Counted from the first letter of the stretch, positions 8,386 to 17,852 are shown. The stretch is DNA of 55,669 bases from Deltaproteobacteria bacterium (GCA_016934985.1 JAFGRU010000041.1:1-55669), one strand, 5' to 3'. Program-made: numbers and translations. The notes: generated by a model not told the origin, from the letters alone.

Positions 8386-8814
8386 TTAAAGGTCATGACC
8401 GATAATCGTGATCTCGATACGCCGCCTGCGGGGACGGTTGTCGTGATTGATGGTGACGACCTGCTGCCAGGTCCCCAGAGCCAGGGACCCGCTTCTTATG
8501 GGTACGACGATGGACGGCCCCAGCAGGGCCGCCTGAACGTGGCTGTGGCCATTGCCGTCATGCCAGGCCTTCTCGTGCTCATATACCGCATCGGGAGAAG
8601 CCAGACGGCTAATAGCTTTTTTCAGGTCTTCCACCACCCCGGGCTCAAACTCGATGGTGGTGAGAGACCCCGTCGAACCGATGACTGTTGCCTGCAGACT
8701 GCCGTTTAGCACTCCGGCTTGGCGGACAATCGCACCAAGCTGGGGAGTGATGTTAACAATGTCGGGGCCGATCCCCGTAGCGATTTCAATATTATCACAA
8801 TGCAGCTTCATCAT
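8386..8814 (-). CDS. yjbQ: YjbQ/UPF0047 family protein
   Basis: 142 aa, the normal family length. The UPF0047 pattern is clear: GSTGSLTTIEFEPG in the middle, then HEKAWHDGNGHSHVQAALLGPS with the conserved H/H/N/H cluster, and GTWQQVVTINHDNRPRRRRI at the end. Family members have been called secondary thiamine-phosphate synthases because some complement thiE mutants, but the physiological role remains uncertain. Its ATG overlaps the stop of the upstream methyltransferase by 4 bp and GGAGGAG precedes it, so the two are translationally coupled. No thiamine gene or TPP riboswitch is seen nearby. Confidence 0.88.
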   Translation of the reverse strand: MMKLHCDNIEIATGIGPDIVNITPQLGAIVRQAGVLNGSLQATVIGSTGSLTTIEFEPGVVEDLKKAISRLASPDAVYEHEKAWHDGNGHSHVQAALLGPSIVVPIRSGSLALGTWQQVVTINHDNRPRRRRIEITIIGHDL

Positions 8815-9569
8815 GCGGTCTCCTCCTTCTTTCTGATTATAACCGTCAGAGACCAGGTAATAACATTTGTCCCGGACGCCTCGCCCCAGGCATCGATTAA
8901 ATCCTCAAGGATCAAATCCAAAGGGTCCGAACCATTTGCCGTCCTGAAACACTGCACCGCCGACCATGATCTCAGATACCCGCAGAAATGCTCAAGATCC
9001 CAGCGACTGCTCATTCTGAATTCCGGCGTCTGGAGGGGCGGCTCAAAGGGGAACCTGATCCCAGCGTAGCGTTCTTCGACCATGGCCCGCTCCGGAGGCC
9101 AGTAGGGGCCGACTATCTCCTTATGGAATCTTTCCATGACAGCATCGACCCCGGGGGATATGGTCATGAATGCGTAGGTCAAAGCTGCGAGAATCCCGCC
9201 CGGTTTCAAAACCCTGTCCGTTTCCCGGAAGAAAGTATCCAGATCAAACCAGTGCAGGGCCTGGGCTACGCTAATCAGATCAACTGAAGCATCCGCCAAC
9301 CCGGAGTCCTCCGCCTTTGCCACCCGGTATTCCACGTTGGGTATCCTTTGGCCCTGGTCTATCTGTCGCGGGCTGGCATCGCTGGCAATGACCTTTTTAA
9401 AATAACGGGCAAGCCCGGCAGCCGCCTGACCCGACCCGGTGGCACAGTCCCAGGCCAGATGTCTGCCAGGAGAGATCAAAGCCAGATATTTAAAAAGATC
9501 TTTGGGATATCTGGGCCGAAAACGGGCATAATTTGACGCTTGTTTTGAAAAGTAATCTTTATAAGTCAT
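8811..9569 (-). CDS. Class I SAM-dependent methyltransferase
   Basis: 252 aa from ATG 9569. Rossmann methyltransferase of the Methyltransf_11 type: motif I WDCATGSGQAAAGL near residue 38, motif II VIASDASPRQI, motif IV DLISVAQALHWFDLD and post-motif VLKPGGILAAL. The LHWFD pattern resembles trans-aconitate 2-methyltransferase relatives, but the substrate cannot be read from sequence. A longer reading frame to 9641 exists, but that extension runs through the terminator of the upstream gene (9594-9635), so it is rejected. The gene ends within the start of yjbQ. Confidence 0.85.
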   Translation of the reverse strand: MTYKDYFSKQASNYARFRPRYPKDLFKYLALISPGRHLAWDCATGSGQAAAGLARYFKKVIASDASPRQIDQGQRIPNVEYRVAKAEDSGLADASVDLISVAQALHWFDLDTFFRETDRVLKPGGILAALTYAFMTISPGVDAVMERFHKEIVGPYWPPERAMVEERYAGIRFPFEPPLQTPEFRMSSRWDLEHFCGYLRSWSAVQCFRTANGSDPLDLILEDLIDAWGEASGTNVITWSLTVIIRKKEETA

Positions 9570-9593
9570 ACCAGGAATTTTAACCGCAAATAA

Positions 9594-9635
9594 AAAAAGG
9601 CAGGGCCATTTTTTATAAAACGACCCTGCCTTTTT
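9594..9635 (-). terminator. Terminator of the nhaD-like gene
   Basis: A 12-bp perfect stem AAAAAGGCAGGG (9594-9605) with CCCTGCCTTTTT (9624-9635), T-rich on both flanks, 18 bp past the stop of the antiporter gene. Its position fixes the start of the following methyltransferase gene downstream of it. Confidence 0.88.
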
Positions 9636-9653
9636 GTTCACCTCAAAAATTTT

Positions 9654-11507
9654 TTACATGAGCTTGGCATTGAGGATTAAATGGCACCATATGCTGGCGA
9701 CATAGCCAAGGATTATGGCCGGCACCCACTTGAGGTGAACGCCAAAGGTGTATTTACCACGCGCCGTGCCCATAAGAGCTACGCCTGCCGCAGAACCGAC
9801 GGAAAGCAGGTTGCCCCCAATCCCGACCGTAAGGGTCAGAAGCAGCCATTGGCCATGAGACATGACCGGGTCCATGGCAAGGACCGCAAAGAGAATCGGA
9901 ATATTGCCGAGAACCGCACCGATACCTCCGACCAGAACATTTGCAGTGGTGGCACCAAGGTCATGGTACATGAGGGTCGAGACTGAAGCCAGATACCCGA
10001 ACTGAGCCAGACCGCCGACACAGAGGATGACGCCATAAAAGAACATCAACGTATCCCACTCGGCGCGGGCCACCTTCTGCATGATATCGAAATGGTGAGC
10101 CTGTTTCCGGCGTTCGGTAAAATCCTGAAGGATTTCAACGGCTCCGATCACCTTGCCATCCCGATCCTTTATGGGGGCAGCGGAAAGAGACAACCAGCGC
10201 CCCTCTTCACCCATATGGGGATAAAAGCCACTGGCATCATAGGCATCTTCCACATAAGGGTTCTTCCGCCGCATGCCGGCTTCATAATGCGTGGCAATGG
10301 CGTCTTCCGGTAAATAGCTGATACACAGGTCCGCTAACGAGGGGCGCTGTTCCTTGTAAAAAGGAGACCACTGGCGGTTGGTGCCCACGGCATCCGCGGC
10401 CTTGATCCCGGTAAGCTTTTCCATGACCTTGTTCCAGTGGGTAATTTTATGGTTGGTGTCAATGGCAAAAATCGCTTCATCAAATTTTTCGATAATATCG
10501 CCTATAGGCTTTTTGCTCATGGCGATAGCCCGCAGGGGGGTAAAGGTCTCCTCGCTTCGGGTACCTAGAATGTAATCGAAACGTTTCAGGTTCCCTTCGT
10601 GAAGTTTGATGTGATAGGAGAATAATCCCAGGTAGCCGAGCCCGAGCATCATGCCTGCGCCCGGGGGAAGATTCAGGAAGTTGTGGAAACAAACCGCCGT
10701 GGTGATGGTCGCAAGAAAAAGGAACATGATTCCGAAAGCACCGTATTTGAGTTTCACGTCCTCCTGATGCTCCTCTGGAGGTTCCTTGCCGACAGCGAAA
10801 CTCATGAGCAAGGCCGGCACCAGCCAGTGAACCAGGGAGGGGAGGAAGAGGCGGAAAAATTCATGAAATTCCGCCTTGCCCTTGGTCCATACCATGAGGG
10901 TGGTGATATCCCCGAATGGGGAAAAAGCACCGCCGGCATTAGCCGCCACCACGATATTAATACAGGCCAGTGCCACAAATTTGGTATTTTTCCCACCTAC
11001 CGCCATCGCCACAGCACCCATGATCAAAGCGGTAGTAAGGTTATCGGCCACCGGTGAAATGAAGAACGCCAGCAATCCGGTAATCCAGAAAATTGACCGC
11101 AGGGAAAACCCCCGGGAAACCAGAAAAGCGCGCAATGCCTGGAAAACGTTACGCTCTTCCAGAGCGTTGATGTATGTCATGGCAGCCAGCAGGAAGAGGA
11201 AAATTTCAGCAAATTCCAGAAGGTTGTTTTTTATGGCCGCATGGGCCGTATGGAGGTCCCCAATGCGGTAATAAGCAAGCCCAAGTAAAAGCCAGATAAC
11301 CCCGGCTGCAAACATGAGGGGTTTGCTTTTGCGCAGATGAATCTTGTTTTCCAGCGGCACCAGAATGTAGGCCGCCACAAAAAGCGCGATCCCCAGATAA
11401 CCGTAAACTGTGTTGGACAGATCTACAATTGCCGTGGAAGGCTCAGTACTGGCAAACGCCAGGGCCGGCATTGCCAAAGAAACGGCAACAAACAACAATT
11501 GTTTCAT
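9654..11507 (-). CDS. nhaD: NhaD-type Na+/H+ antiporter with an inserted PAS domain
   Basis: 617 aa, about 150 residues longer than normal NhaD. Residues 1-19 look like a signal peptide or first membrane segment (ends LAFAS). The first transport half has the NhaD motif SPVADNLTTALIMGAV at 151-166, a typical ion-path Asp-Asn pair, and GGAFSPFGDITT. Residues about 335-465 form a PAS domain (FDEAIFAIDTNHKITHWN, then GAVEILQDFTERR). Transport resumes with ARAEWDTLMFFYGVILCVGG, GNIPILFAVL and GSAAGVALMGTARGKYTF. The PAS insertion lies in a cytoplasmic or periplasmic loop between helices and could let a redox or ligand signal gate Na+ export. The usual Asp in the DNIP motif is Gly534. Start: GGAAGG precedes ATG 11507; an upstream frame to 11573 lacks support. 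Confidence 0.88.
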   Translation of the reverse strand: MKQLLFVAVSLAMPALAFASTEPSTAIVDLSNTVYGYLGIALFVAAYILVPLENKIHLRKSKPLMFAAGVIWLLLGLAYYRIGDLHTAHAAIKNNLLEFAEIFLFLLAAMTYINALEERNVFQALRAFLVSRGFSLRSIFWITGLLAFFISPVADNLTTALIMGAVAMAVGGKNTKFVALACINIVVAANAGGAFSPFGDITTLMVWTKGKAEFHEFFRLFLPSLVHWLVPALLMSFAVGKEPPEEHQEDVKLKYGAFGIMFLFLATITTAVCFHNFLNLPPGAGMMLGLGYLGLFSYHIKLHEGNLKRFDYILGTRSEETFTPLRAIAMSKKPIGDIIEKFDEAIFAIDTNHKITHWNKVMEKLTGIKAADAVGTNRQWSPFYKEQRPSLADLCISYLPEDAIATHYEAGMRRKNPYVEDAYDASGFYPHMGEEGRWLSLSAAPIKDRDGKVIGAVEILQDFTERRKQAHHFDIMQKVARAEWDTLMFFYGVILCVGGLAQFGYLASVSTLMYHDLGATTANVLVGGIGAVLGNIPILFAVLAMDPVMSHGQWLLLTLTVGIGGNLLSVGSAAGVALMGTARGKYTFGVHLKWVPAIILGYVASIWCHLILNAKLM

Positions 11508-11689
11508 AACCCTTCCTTTCAACTTCTGTCGATTCGGATATTTCCACAACTCATCTTTGAACATTTGTCTCACTCTAATATTTATTGCAGGTTAAAAACA
11601 CAAACGCCCCCATGAGAGCAGGGAGCATTCTCGAACCACGCATTTTGAAGCAATTCGGGTTCCATTCGGGTCAGCATGGCGAATTTTAT

Positions 11690-12252
11690 TTATCAAAAAA
11701 CCGTTCTTGAAGGGACTAAAGTCTTGATCCATGTTGATGGGTTCCTCAAGGCAAGCCTGGAAAAGCCGTTTTGCCAAACGCAAAAGACCACATACAGGCT
11801 CCTCCCGTCCGGTCCCCCAAGAGGAACAAAGTTGCGGCAAAAGCCAGGAAAAACCCCAACAGATGGGATTGGAAAAATCCCGCGAGGAAAAATCATAAGC
11901 TTTTTCATTCAGAAAAAAATTAATACGCACCTCTAAACCTGTCGTAGAAGGAGCCAAAAGCTCATTTTTCAATACGCTCCGGTCCTGACATAAATTAGTC
12001 CGACTGCACACAAAGGTGACGATTCGAACCTTGGTTCGCGGATGGGTGTTGTCTTTACACGTGCCGGTTCCGCTTCAGGAAAATACGGCTCAGAAAGACA
12101 GGCTGTTTGTTTCGACTGGGAAGAGGCTTCCCGGCTCAAAACCTAGAGAAAAGGATTTGAGTGGGGACGCCACCGTAGGCTCCCGTCAGCCTGGGGGGAA
12201 GTTCGGCCTAGAGAAAAACCAGAGAAACAGTGCCAAAATTTCAAGTTGTTAA
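11690..12252. other. Gene-free, hairpin-rich region upstream of nhaD (possible non-coding RNA)
   Basis: No convincing protein in 11508-12452. Two GC-rich blocks are full of stems. In 11700-11860: TTTTGC/GCAAAA and CCTGG/CCAGG pairings. In 12030-12240: CGAACCTTGGTTCG, a nested GCCG-TTCC/GGAA-CGGC hairpin, GGGAAGAGGCTTCCC, CTCAAAaCC/GGaTTTGAG and AGGCT/AGCCT, plus CCTAGAGAAA twice. It matches no RNA family that I can name: 6S, tmRNA, RNase P and SRP RNA were considered and not supported. Strand is undetermined. It may be a long structured leader of nhaD or an independent RNA gene. Confidence 0.35.
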
Positions 12253-12368
12253 AACAGAATTTGTTCTCAATATCTTTGCCAACAGCAGCTCTAATTACTT
12301 TTTCAACCACCCTGAACAGTGCCACCTGAATCCGCTGGCTGGACCCGGGAAAAGCGGGTACGAGCTTT

Positions 12369-12410
12369 AAAAAGTGATAGCGTGGCGTAAACACCACGCT
12401 ATCACTTTTT
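12369..12410 (-). terminator. Terminator of the acn-aclB-aclA operon
   Basis: A 17-bp perfect stem, AAAAAGTGATAGCGTGG (12369-12385) with its complement (12394-12410), 42 bp past the aclA stop. It has T-runs on both strands, so it is bidirectional. Confidence 0.9.
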
Positions 12411-12452
12411 TATCCATTGCGATTATATGAAAATAGCTTTAAATAGCAAGCC

Positions 12453-14291
12453 CTAATCCATTTTCTGAACATCATAGAGGATATCATCCGTCGGATGCCG
12501 ATAGAGACCCTTCTTGAGACGGTACTGATCCATGATGTGTCCGATCATGCCGATAGAACGGGCCACGACGAAGAAACCATTCAGGTAACCAAGCTTGACG
12601 ATCTCGCGGGATTCACTTTCGGAGAAGACATTGCCAGAGGCAAGCAGATCGAGGAAAACCACGGCGATGCAGCCATCAACGTTGAGAATCAGGTTGTTCC
12701 TCTTTTCGGTGGTCAGGGCTTCCACTTTGCGGGCAAAATCAAGATATTCGGTGCTCGGGAAATTCTTCTTGGCATAGTCGGAAAGGATCTCGACCCTCTT
12801 GTCCGGGTTCTGGACCGACTTGACGCGGTGACCAATGCCGGGGATGTTGATGCCCTTATCCTTCATCTCAGTGACGAATTCCTTGGCGGTAAGTCCACGG
12901 TCCACAGCTTCTTTGAAGTAGATGGCTGCGTCGTTGATAGCACCGCCGAACCTGGGGCCGATGGTGAGAAGCCCGGAAGCCAGGGCGCTGACCATATCTT
13001 TGCCGGCACGTGCGGTAACAGTGGCGTTGTGCGCCCCGGAGACCGCCGGTCCATGGTCCGCCGAAACAACTATGACCAGCTCAAAAAATTTGGTGGCGAA
13101 TTCAGGCAGAGGACGCTTGAACCAGAGGAGACTGATGACGTCGCCGATCCCCCAGCCCTTTTCGAGAATTTCCGAAATGGTATAGCCGGCATAAACGGGC
13201 TCGTCACCACGGTCGTCAGAAATGGTACAGGTGAAGCTGGTCGGTTTGCGCACCATACCCGTGGAAAGGGCTTCTTTGAGAGGCACGGGAAACTTAGGTA
13301 CGGAAGGAAGTTCCTCTTCCTTGATAGCGCCCTCGGCTTTAAGTCTCTCGTAGGTTTCCTTAACCTTTTCACCAAAATCGTCAAAGGAATTGGGCACGAT
13401 AACACCGGCCTCCCTAAGCGCCTGGTTCTTGGCCTGGGCCGACTCCTCGTCAGCACCGCTGGCAGCTCCCGCATGCCCGAACTGAACACCCGAGGAAAAC
13501 ATCTTGGCGCAGGTACCGGAGACCCACATGATCAACGGCTTGGTGATCTTTTTGGCCTTGATGGCATCGATGATTTCGTACTCATCCCGGCCGCCGATTT
13601 CACCCAGGGCCACCATGAATTTGATGTCCGGATTCGTCTCGTATCTCAAGAGATGATCAAGGTAGTCGGAGCCGGGCCAGCGGTCACCGCCGATAGCGAC
13701 CCCTTCATTGATGCCGTCGGCATTCAGGGCAACGATATTGTAAATTTCGTTGGAAAGACCGCCGGACTTGGAAACGACACCGACCGAACCGGGGCGGAAA
13801 AGTTTCGAAGCAATAATATTGTCGATTTTTCCTGCCGTGTTACCGATTTTGAAACCTCCGGCCTTGATGCCCCCGACTGTGGCCGGACCGACAATGGTTT
13901 TGCCATTTTTCTTGGCCAGGGCGATGAGCTTGCGCGTATCTCTCTCGGGAATTCCCTCGGCAATGATCACGACAACCTTGATGCTGTCCGTCTCCAGGGC
14001 TTCCTTGGACGTGGCAAAAGCTGACCGGAAGGAAGAGAAATTGATCATGACATGGGCTTCTGGATGCTCGGCCGCGGCCTTTTCCAGGCTCTTGTATTCA
14101 GGAACCATGATCTCATGCTGGCTGAAAAAGACCTTAACCAGGCTTTCACGGTTGGGGTTGACAATGGCTGCCACGCTGGGCTTTTCCCTGCCGCAAAGAT
14201 AATCAAAGTCGAGCATCCTCTGCACAGCATTGACTTGGGAACCATAGATGATTGCTTGTGTATTCTTGTCGTAAAGATCGTAATCGTTCAT
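12453..14291 (-). CDS. aclA: ATP-citrate lyase, alpha (large) subunit
   Basis: 612 aa, matching the about 608-aa AclA of green sulfur bacteria. N-terminal CoA-binding/succinyl-CoA-synthetase-alpha-like part (about 1-330) with the phosphorylated histidine segment GVQFGHAGAASGADEESAQA, followed by a citrate-synthase-like C-terminal part (about 350-600) with VVSADHGPAVSGAHN and PGIGHRVKSVQNPDKR. With AclB it catalyses citrate + ATP + CoA to acetyl-CoA, oxaloacetate, ADP and Pi, the key step of the reductive TCA cycle. It starts 1 bp after the aclB stop with GGGAGG in the end of aclB, so it is coupled. A strong terminator follows. Confidence 0.95.
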   Translation of the reverse strand: MNDYDLYDKNTQAIIYGSQVNAVQRMLDFDYLCGREKPSVAAIVNPNRESLVKVFFSQHEIMVPEYKSLEKAAAEHPEAHVMINFSSFRSAFATSKEALETDSIKVVVIIAEGIPERDTRKLIALAKKNGKTIVGPATVGGIKAGGFKIGNTAGKIDNIIASKLFRPGSVGVVSKSGGLSNEIYNIVALNADGINEGVAIGGDRWPGSDYLDHLLRYETNPDIKFMVALGEIGGRDEYEIIDAIKAKKITKPLIMWVSGTCAKMFSSGVQFGHAGAASGADEESAQAKNQALREAGVIVPNSFDDFGEKVKETYERLKAEGAIKEEELPSVPKFPVPLKEALSTGMVRKPTSFTCTISDDRGDEPVYAGYTISEILEKGWGIGDVISLLWFKRPLPEFATKFFELVIVVSADHGPAVSGAHNATVTARAGKDMVSALASGLLTIGPRFGGAINDAAIYFKEAVDRGLTAKEFVTEMKDKGINIPGIGHRVKSVQNPDKRVEILSDYAKKNFPSTEYLDFARKVEALTTEKRNNLILNVDGCIAVVFLDLLASGNVFSESESREIVKLGYLNGFFVVARSIGMIGHIMDQYRLKKGLYRHPTDDILYDVQKMD

Positions 14292-14292
14292 C

Positions 14293-15513
14293 TCATCCTC
14301 CCAATGCCATGCTGATAATGCGGGTCATGTGTGTTTCAGGTCCATAAACATGTACCGGAACGCCAAGAACCTTTCCGGTATCTTCCATTCTCTCAAGGCC
14401 TTCCTTATAATTCGGACCGCCACGACGGACAAAGATGCTGACCTGGTTTTCGATCAGTTTTTCCCGGTAGTCCTTGAGAGCCATAATGATGCCGGTAAAG
14501 GTCTTGGCAACATCGGTAAAGTTGGCAATCCCGCCGCCGATCAACAGCACCTTGGGTTTGCCGGGATGGCGTGTCATGAGATCGAGAACTGTTTTTGCAT
14601 ACTCGTAGGTCAGTTCCTGATTGGGGTCCCCGCTGTACTCCCCATAATTGGCCATTTCCTCGCCGAAACCGAGGTCGACAATAGTGTCGGCATAAACCAC
14701 GCTGGCACCACCGCCGGCAACCATGGTCCAGACCCGGCCCTCGGGGTTGAGGACCTTCAGTTTGAGGGACGCGCCGGTCTTGGAATCGAGTTCATTGATA
14801 TAACGTTCTTCGGGAGTGGTCGTGGAACCGAATGCGGCCGGGAAAGCCACGCCGTCCCACTTTTCTTTGCTGCGATAAGCAGCGGTATCATCGAGCTTCG
14901 CCACCATATCGAGCATATGGACCTTGTCACCGACCAGAACGATGGGGTTAATTTCCAGGTAGACGAAATCGAGATCGGCAAAAACCTTGTGCAAGGCCGC
15001 GGCAAATTTGGCGATAACCGGCTGCTTGAGAACTTCCAGAACCTGCTCTTCCTTAAGAAGCTCATCTACCGGGACACGAATTTCCTTAACCTTGTCCCAA
15101 TTGGCCTCGACATCGACCCCGCCTTGATCGGAGATGAAGATAACATCGGCGTCCCTCTCAGCCTGGATTGCAACGTAATATTCCTGCTCGTGAGGAACGA
15201 AGGGTTCTATCAGAAAGTGGGTCAGTTCCCCTTTGGCCGGGCCAATACGCACAGGTCCGGACCTCTTTTTTTTGACCCACTCGACACATTCGTCAAAGTC
15301 CTTGTTGAGAAGAACCAGGTTGTGTTTCCCGCGCTTGCCTACCAGCATGTCAGGCTTGGCAACCAGCTTCCCTGACAAAAAACTGTGTTCCTTGCGGATT
15401 TCGTCGATGTCAGAGTGAGGCCTGATCAAAGCCATGTCATGAGTAAGCGGAAAGTCGATATTATCCACGATCAGCCTTTTGGCATCCCATTCTCTAATTC
15501 CACGTTGTGCCAT
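14293..15513 (-). CDS. aclB: ATP-citrate lyase, beta (small) subunit
   Basis: 406 aa, close to the about 398-aa AclB of Chlorobium. N-terminal ATP-grasp fold resembling succinyl-CoA synthetase beta: KPDMLVGKRGKHNLV with the nucleotide-binding lysines, LEINPIVLVGDKVHMLDMVAKLDD with the Mg-binding acidic residues, and a C-terminal CoA-ligase fold with the glycine-rich LLIGGGIANFTDVAKTF. It supplies ATP binding for phosphorylation of the active-site histidine in AclA. The gene order aclB then aclA is the one known from Chlorobium. It follows aconitase on the same strand, separated by 86 bp with a large hairpin. Confidence 0.95.
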   Translation of the reverse strand: MAQRGIREWDAKRLIVDNIDFPLTHDMALIRPHSDIDEIRKEHSFLSGKLVAKPDMLVGKRGKHNLVLLNKDFDECVEWVKKKRSGPVRIGPAKGELTHFLIEPFVPHEQEYYVAIQAERDADVIFISDQGGVDVEANWDKVKEIRVPVDELLKEEQVLEVLKQPVIAKFAAALHKVFADLDFVYLEINPIVLVGDKVHMLDMVAKLDDTAAYRSKEKWDGVAFPAAFGSTTTPEERYINELDSKTGASLKLKVLNPEGRVWTMVAGGGASVVYADTIVDLGFGEEMANYGEYSGDPNQELTYEYAKTVLDLMTRHPGKPKVLLIGGGIANFTDVAKTFTGIIMALKDYREKLIENQVSIFVRRGGPNYKEGLERMEDTGKVLGVPVHVYGPETHMTRIISMALGG

Positions 15514-15536
15514 ATTTTTCCACCCTTTTGTTTAAT

Positions 15537-15577
15537 TTGCCGGCTGCCCCGCCCTCAAGGGCAGGGTCAGCCGGCAA
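15537..15577 (-). other. Intercistronic hairpin between aconitase and aclB
   Basis: TTGCCGGCTG (15537-15546) pairs perfectly with CAGCCGGCAA (15568-15577), and inside it a C-rich/G-rich stem continues to a TCAA loop. No U-tract follows on the minus strand, so it is more likely a mRNA-processing or stability element, or partial attenuator, that sets the acn:acl ratio than a full terminator. Confidence 0.6.
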
Positions 15578-15599
15578 TGATTATCTTGGTGATACTCCC

Positions 15600-17852
15600 T
15601 TAGCCTCTGCCCTTTTTCTCGTTTAACTTCTCGTAAAGGACGTTGAGGGCGGAGCCGGCCTTGAACCATTCAATCTGGTTTTCGTTGTAGGTATGGTTGA
15701 GAACCGCCTCATCAATAGTGTTGTCATTGTGGTCGATGATCATCTTGAGCGGCTCACCCGGCTTGAGCTGAGACACATTGATGGTCAACAGGTCGTTTTC
15801 GCCGATCTTGTCATAATCGGCCGGGTCGGCAAAGGTCACAGCGAGAACCCCCTGTTTTTTCAGGTTGGTTTCGTGGATTCTGGCAAAGCTCTTGGCAACC
15901 ACGGCTTTGCAACCGAGAAAGCGGGGCTCCATGGCCGCATGTTCGCGGGATGACCCTTCACCGTAATTCTCCTCGCCGACAACTATCCAGCCCATGCCTC
16001 TTTTCTTGTAATCGCGGGCAACAGCATGAGGATCGTCGTAGTTCTGGGTAAATTTGTTGAGTACTTCCCCCTGCCTGTCGATATAGGCGTTGGTGGCGCC
16101 AAGAAACAAGTTTTGACTGATATTGTCGAGGTGACCGCGATATTTAAGCCAGGGACCCGCCATGGAAATATGGTCAGTGGTACATTTTCCCTTGGCTTTA
16201 AGCAGAAGGTTGCAGTTGATAAAATCTTCCCCATCCCAGGGGTCGAAAGGGCTGAGCAGCTGAATTCTTTCGCTTTCGGGAAGAATCTTGATTTCCCGCA
16301 TATCGTTCGGCGTGGAACAAATAACGCCCCCTTTGTCGGGCTCATAACCGGCTTCGGGAAGTTCCTTGCCTTCCGGCGGATCAAGTTTGACCTTTTCACC
16401 TTTGTCATTGACCAGCTCATCGGTGGCGGGGTTGAAATCGAGGCGTCCGGCAATTGCCAGCAGTGTTACCGTCTCGGGGCTGGCGACAAATGCCATGGTC
16501 CCGGGGTTGCCATCATTTCGTTTGGCGAAGTTACGGTTGTAGGAAGTGACAATGGAATTTTTCTCGCCCTTTTTAACATCCTTGCGGTTCCACATACCGA
16601 TACAAGGTCCGCAGGCATTTGTGAAAACCGTGCCGCCGAACTCCTGCAGGGCGCCGAGAATGCCGTCGCGTTCGACGGTATCCTTGATACGCATGGAACC
16701 GGGATTGATGAGATAGGGACATTGGGCTTTCAAGCCTTTGGCCAGGGCCTGCCTGACCAGGGAGGCACAGCGGTCGAGGTCTTCATAGCTGGCATTGGTG
16801 CAGCTGCCCACCAGGGCGGCACTGACCTTCTCCGGGTAACCTTCCTCAGCAACAGCTTCCTTCATCTTGGAGATGGGCCATGCCTTGTCGGGCGTGAAAG
16901 GACCGTTGAGGTGCGGCTCCAGGGTGTCGAGATCGATTTCAACGACCTGATCATAATATTTTGCCGGATCGGCATAAACCTCGTCATCGGCCCGCAGGGC
17001 ATCCTTGTGTTGCTCGGCCAGACCGGCAACCTCTTCACGGCCGGTACATTTCAGGAATTCGTTCATTTTCTGGTCATAGGGGAAGATGGAACAGGTCGCC
17101 CCGATCTCGGCACCCATGTTGGAAATAGTCGCCTTGCCGGTACAGGAGATGGTCTCGGCTCCGGGCCCGAAATACTCGACGATGCAACCGGTAGCACCCT
17201 TGACAGTTAGGATGCCGGCCAGCTTGAGGATGACATCCTTAGGCGCAGCCCAACCTTTGATACTGCCCGTCAGCTTGACGCCGATCACTTTTGGGCATTT
17301 CAGTTCCCAGGGCATACCAACCATGACATCGACGGCATCCGCGCCGCCGACACCGACAGCCACCATGCCAAGACCGCCGGCCTGAGGGGTGTGGGAGTCA
17401 GTCCCGACCATCATGCCGCCGGGGAAAGCATATTCTTCGAGAACCACCTGATGGATGATTCCTGCAGCCGGCCGCCAGAAGTCGATTCCATAACGCCGCC
17501 CGACACTCTCCAGAAAGTCATAAACTTCTTTATTTTCTTTCATTGCCACCATCAAATCGCTCATGGCATCGTTTTCAGCCCGGATAAGATGATCGCAATG
17601 GATACTTGCCGGAACAGCAGAACTTTGCCGACCGGAAATCATGAACTGAAGGACAGCCATCTGAGCGGTGGCATCCTGCATGGCAACCCGGTCAGGTTTA
17701 AGATCCACATAATCGGCTCCCCGCTCAAGCTTCTTGATGTCTTTCTTCCATACGTGAGCATAGAGGACTTTTTCAGCATAAGTGAGAGGCCTGCCCACCA
17801 CTTGTCTGGCTTTTTCCTGGCTTGCAGCAAAATCAGAATAGAACTTATCCAT
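15600..17852 (-). CDS. Aconitate hydratase (mitochondrial-type)
   Basis: 750 aa, the length of the mitochondrial-type aconitase group rather than the about 890-aa AcnA or AcnB. Order: catalytic domains with [31 protein letters not shown], the cluster cysteines in [11 protein letters not shown] and [11 protein letters not shown], and the C-terminal swivel domain with [19 protein letters not shown]. All three 4Fe-4S ligands are present. It interconverts citrate and isocitrate. As the first gene before aclB-aclA it would work in the reductive TCA direction, isocitrate to citrate, feeding the lyase. AGGGGG lies 8 nt before the ATG. The promoter should lie in the AT-rich 960-bp gap upstream. Confidence 0.95.
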   Translation of the reverse strand: MDKFYSDFAASQEKARQVVGRPLTYAEKVLYAHVWKKDIKKLERGADYVDLKPDRVAMQDATAQMAVLQFMISGRQSSAVPASIHCDHLIRAENDAMSDLMVAMKENKEVYDFLESVGRRYGIDFWRPAAGIIHQVVLEEYAFPGGMMVGTDSHTPQAGGLGMVAVGVGGADAVDVMVGMPWELKCPKVIGVKLTGSIKGWAAPKDVILKLAGILTVKGATGCIVEYFGPGAETISCTGKATISNMGAEIGATCSIFPYDQKMNEFLKCTGREEVAGLAEQHKDALRADDEVYADPAKYYDQVVEIDLDTLEPHLNGPFTPDKAWPISKMKEAVAEEGYPEKVSAALVGSCTNASYEDLDRCASLVRQALAKGLKAQCPYLINPGSMRIKDTVERDGILGALQEFGGTVFTNACGPCIGMWNRKDVKKGEKNSIVTSYNRNFAKRNDGNPGTMAFVASPETVTLLAIAGRLDFNPATDELVNDKGEKVKLDPPEGKELPEAGYEPDKGGVICSTPNDMREIKILPESERIQLLSPFDPWDGEDFINCNLLLKAKGKCTTDHISMAGPWLKYRGHLDNISQNLFLGATNAYIDRQGEVLNKFTQNYDDPHAVARDYKKRGMGWIVVGEENYGEGSSREHAAMEPRFLGCKAVVAKSFARIHETNLKKQGVLAVTFADPADYDKIGENDLLTINVSQLKPGEPLKMIIDHNDNTIDEAVLNHTYNENQIEWFKAGSALNVLYEKLNEKKGRG

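Noticed and set aside
11592-12011. 139-codon minus-strand frame upstream of nhaD
   Set aside because: Lies across stem-loops, has no recognisable protein feature, and has a poor ribosome site.
12026-12046. tRNA- or tmRNA-like TTCGAA arm, and a 6S RNA resemblance on the minus strand
   Set aside because: The TTCGAA is part of a simple hairpin with no acceptor stem or anticodon arm. The 6S-like stretches (CTGAGCCG, GAACCAAGGTTC) are too close together for a 6S fold.
12495-14024. 509-codon plus-strand frame opposite aclA
   Set aside because: Shadow of aclA caused by codon bias; no domain, and aclA is certain.
16026-17210. 394-codon plus-strand frame opposite aconitase
   Set aside because: Antisense shadow; low-complexity G/F-rich translation without a family match.
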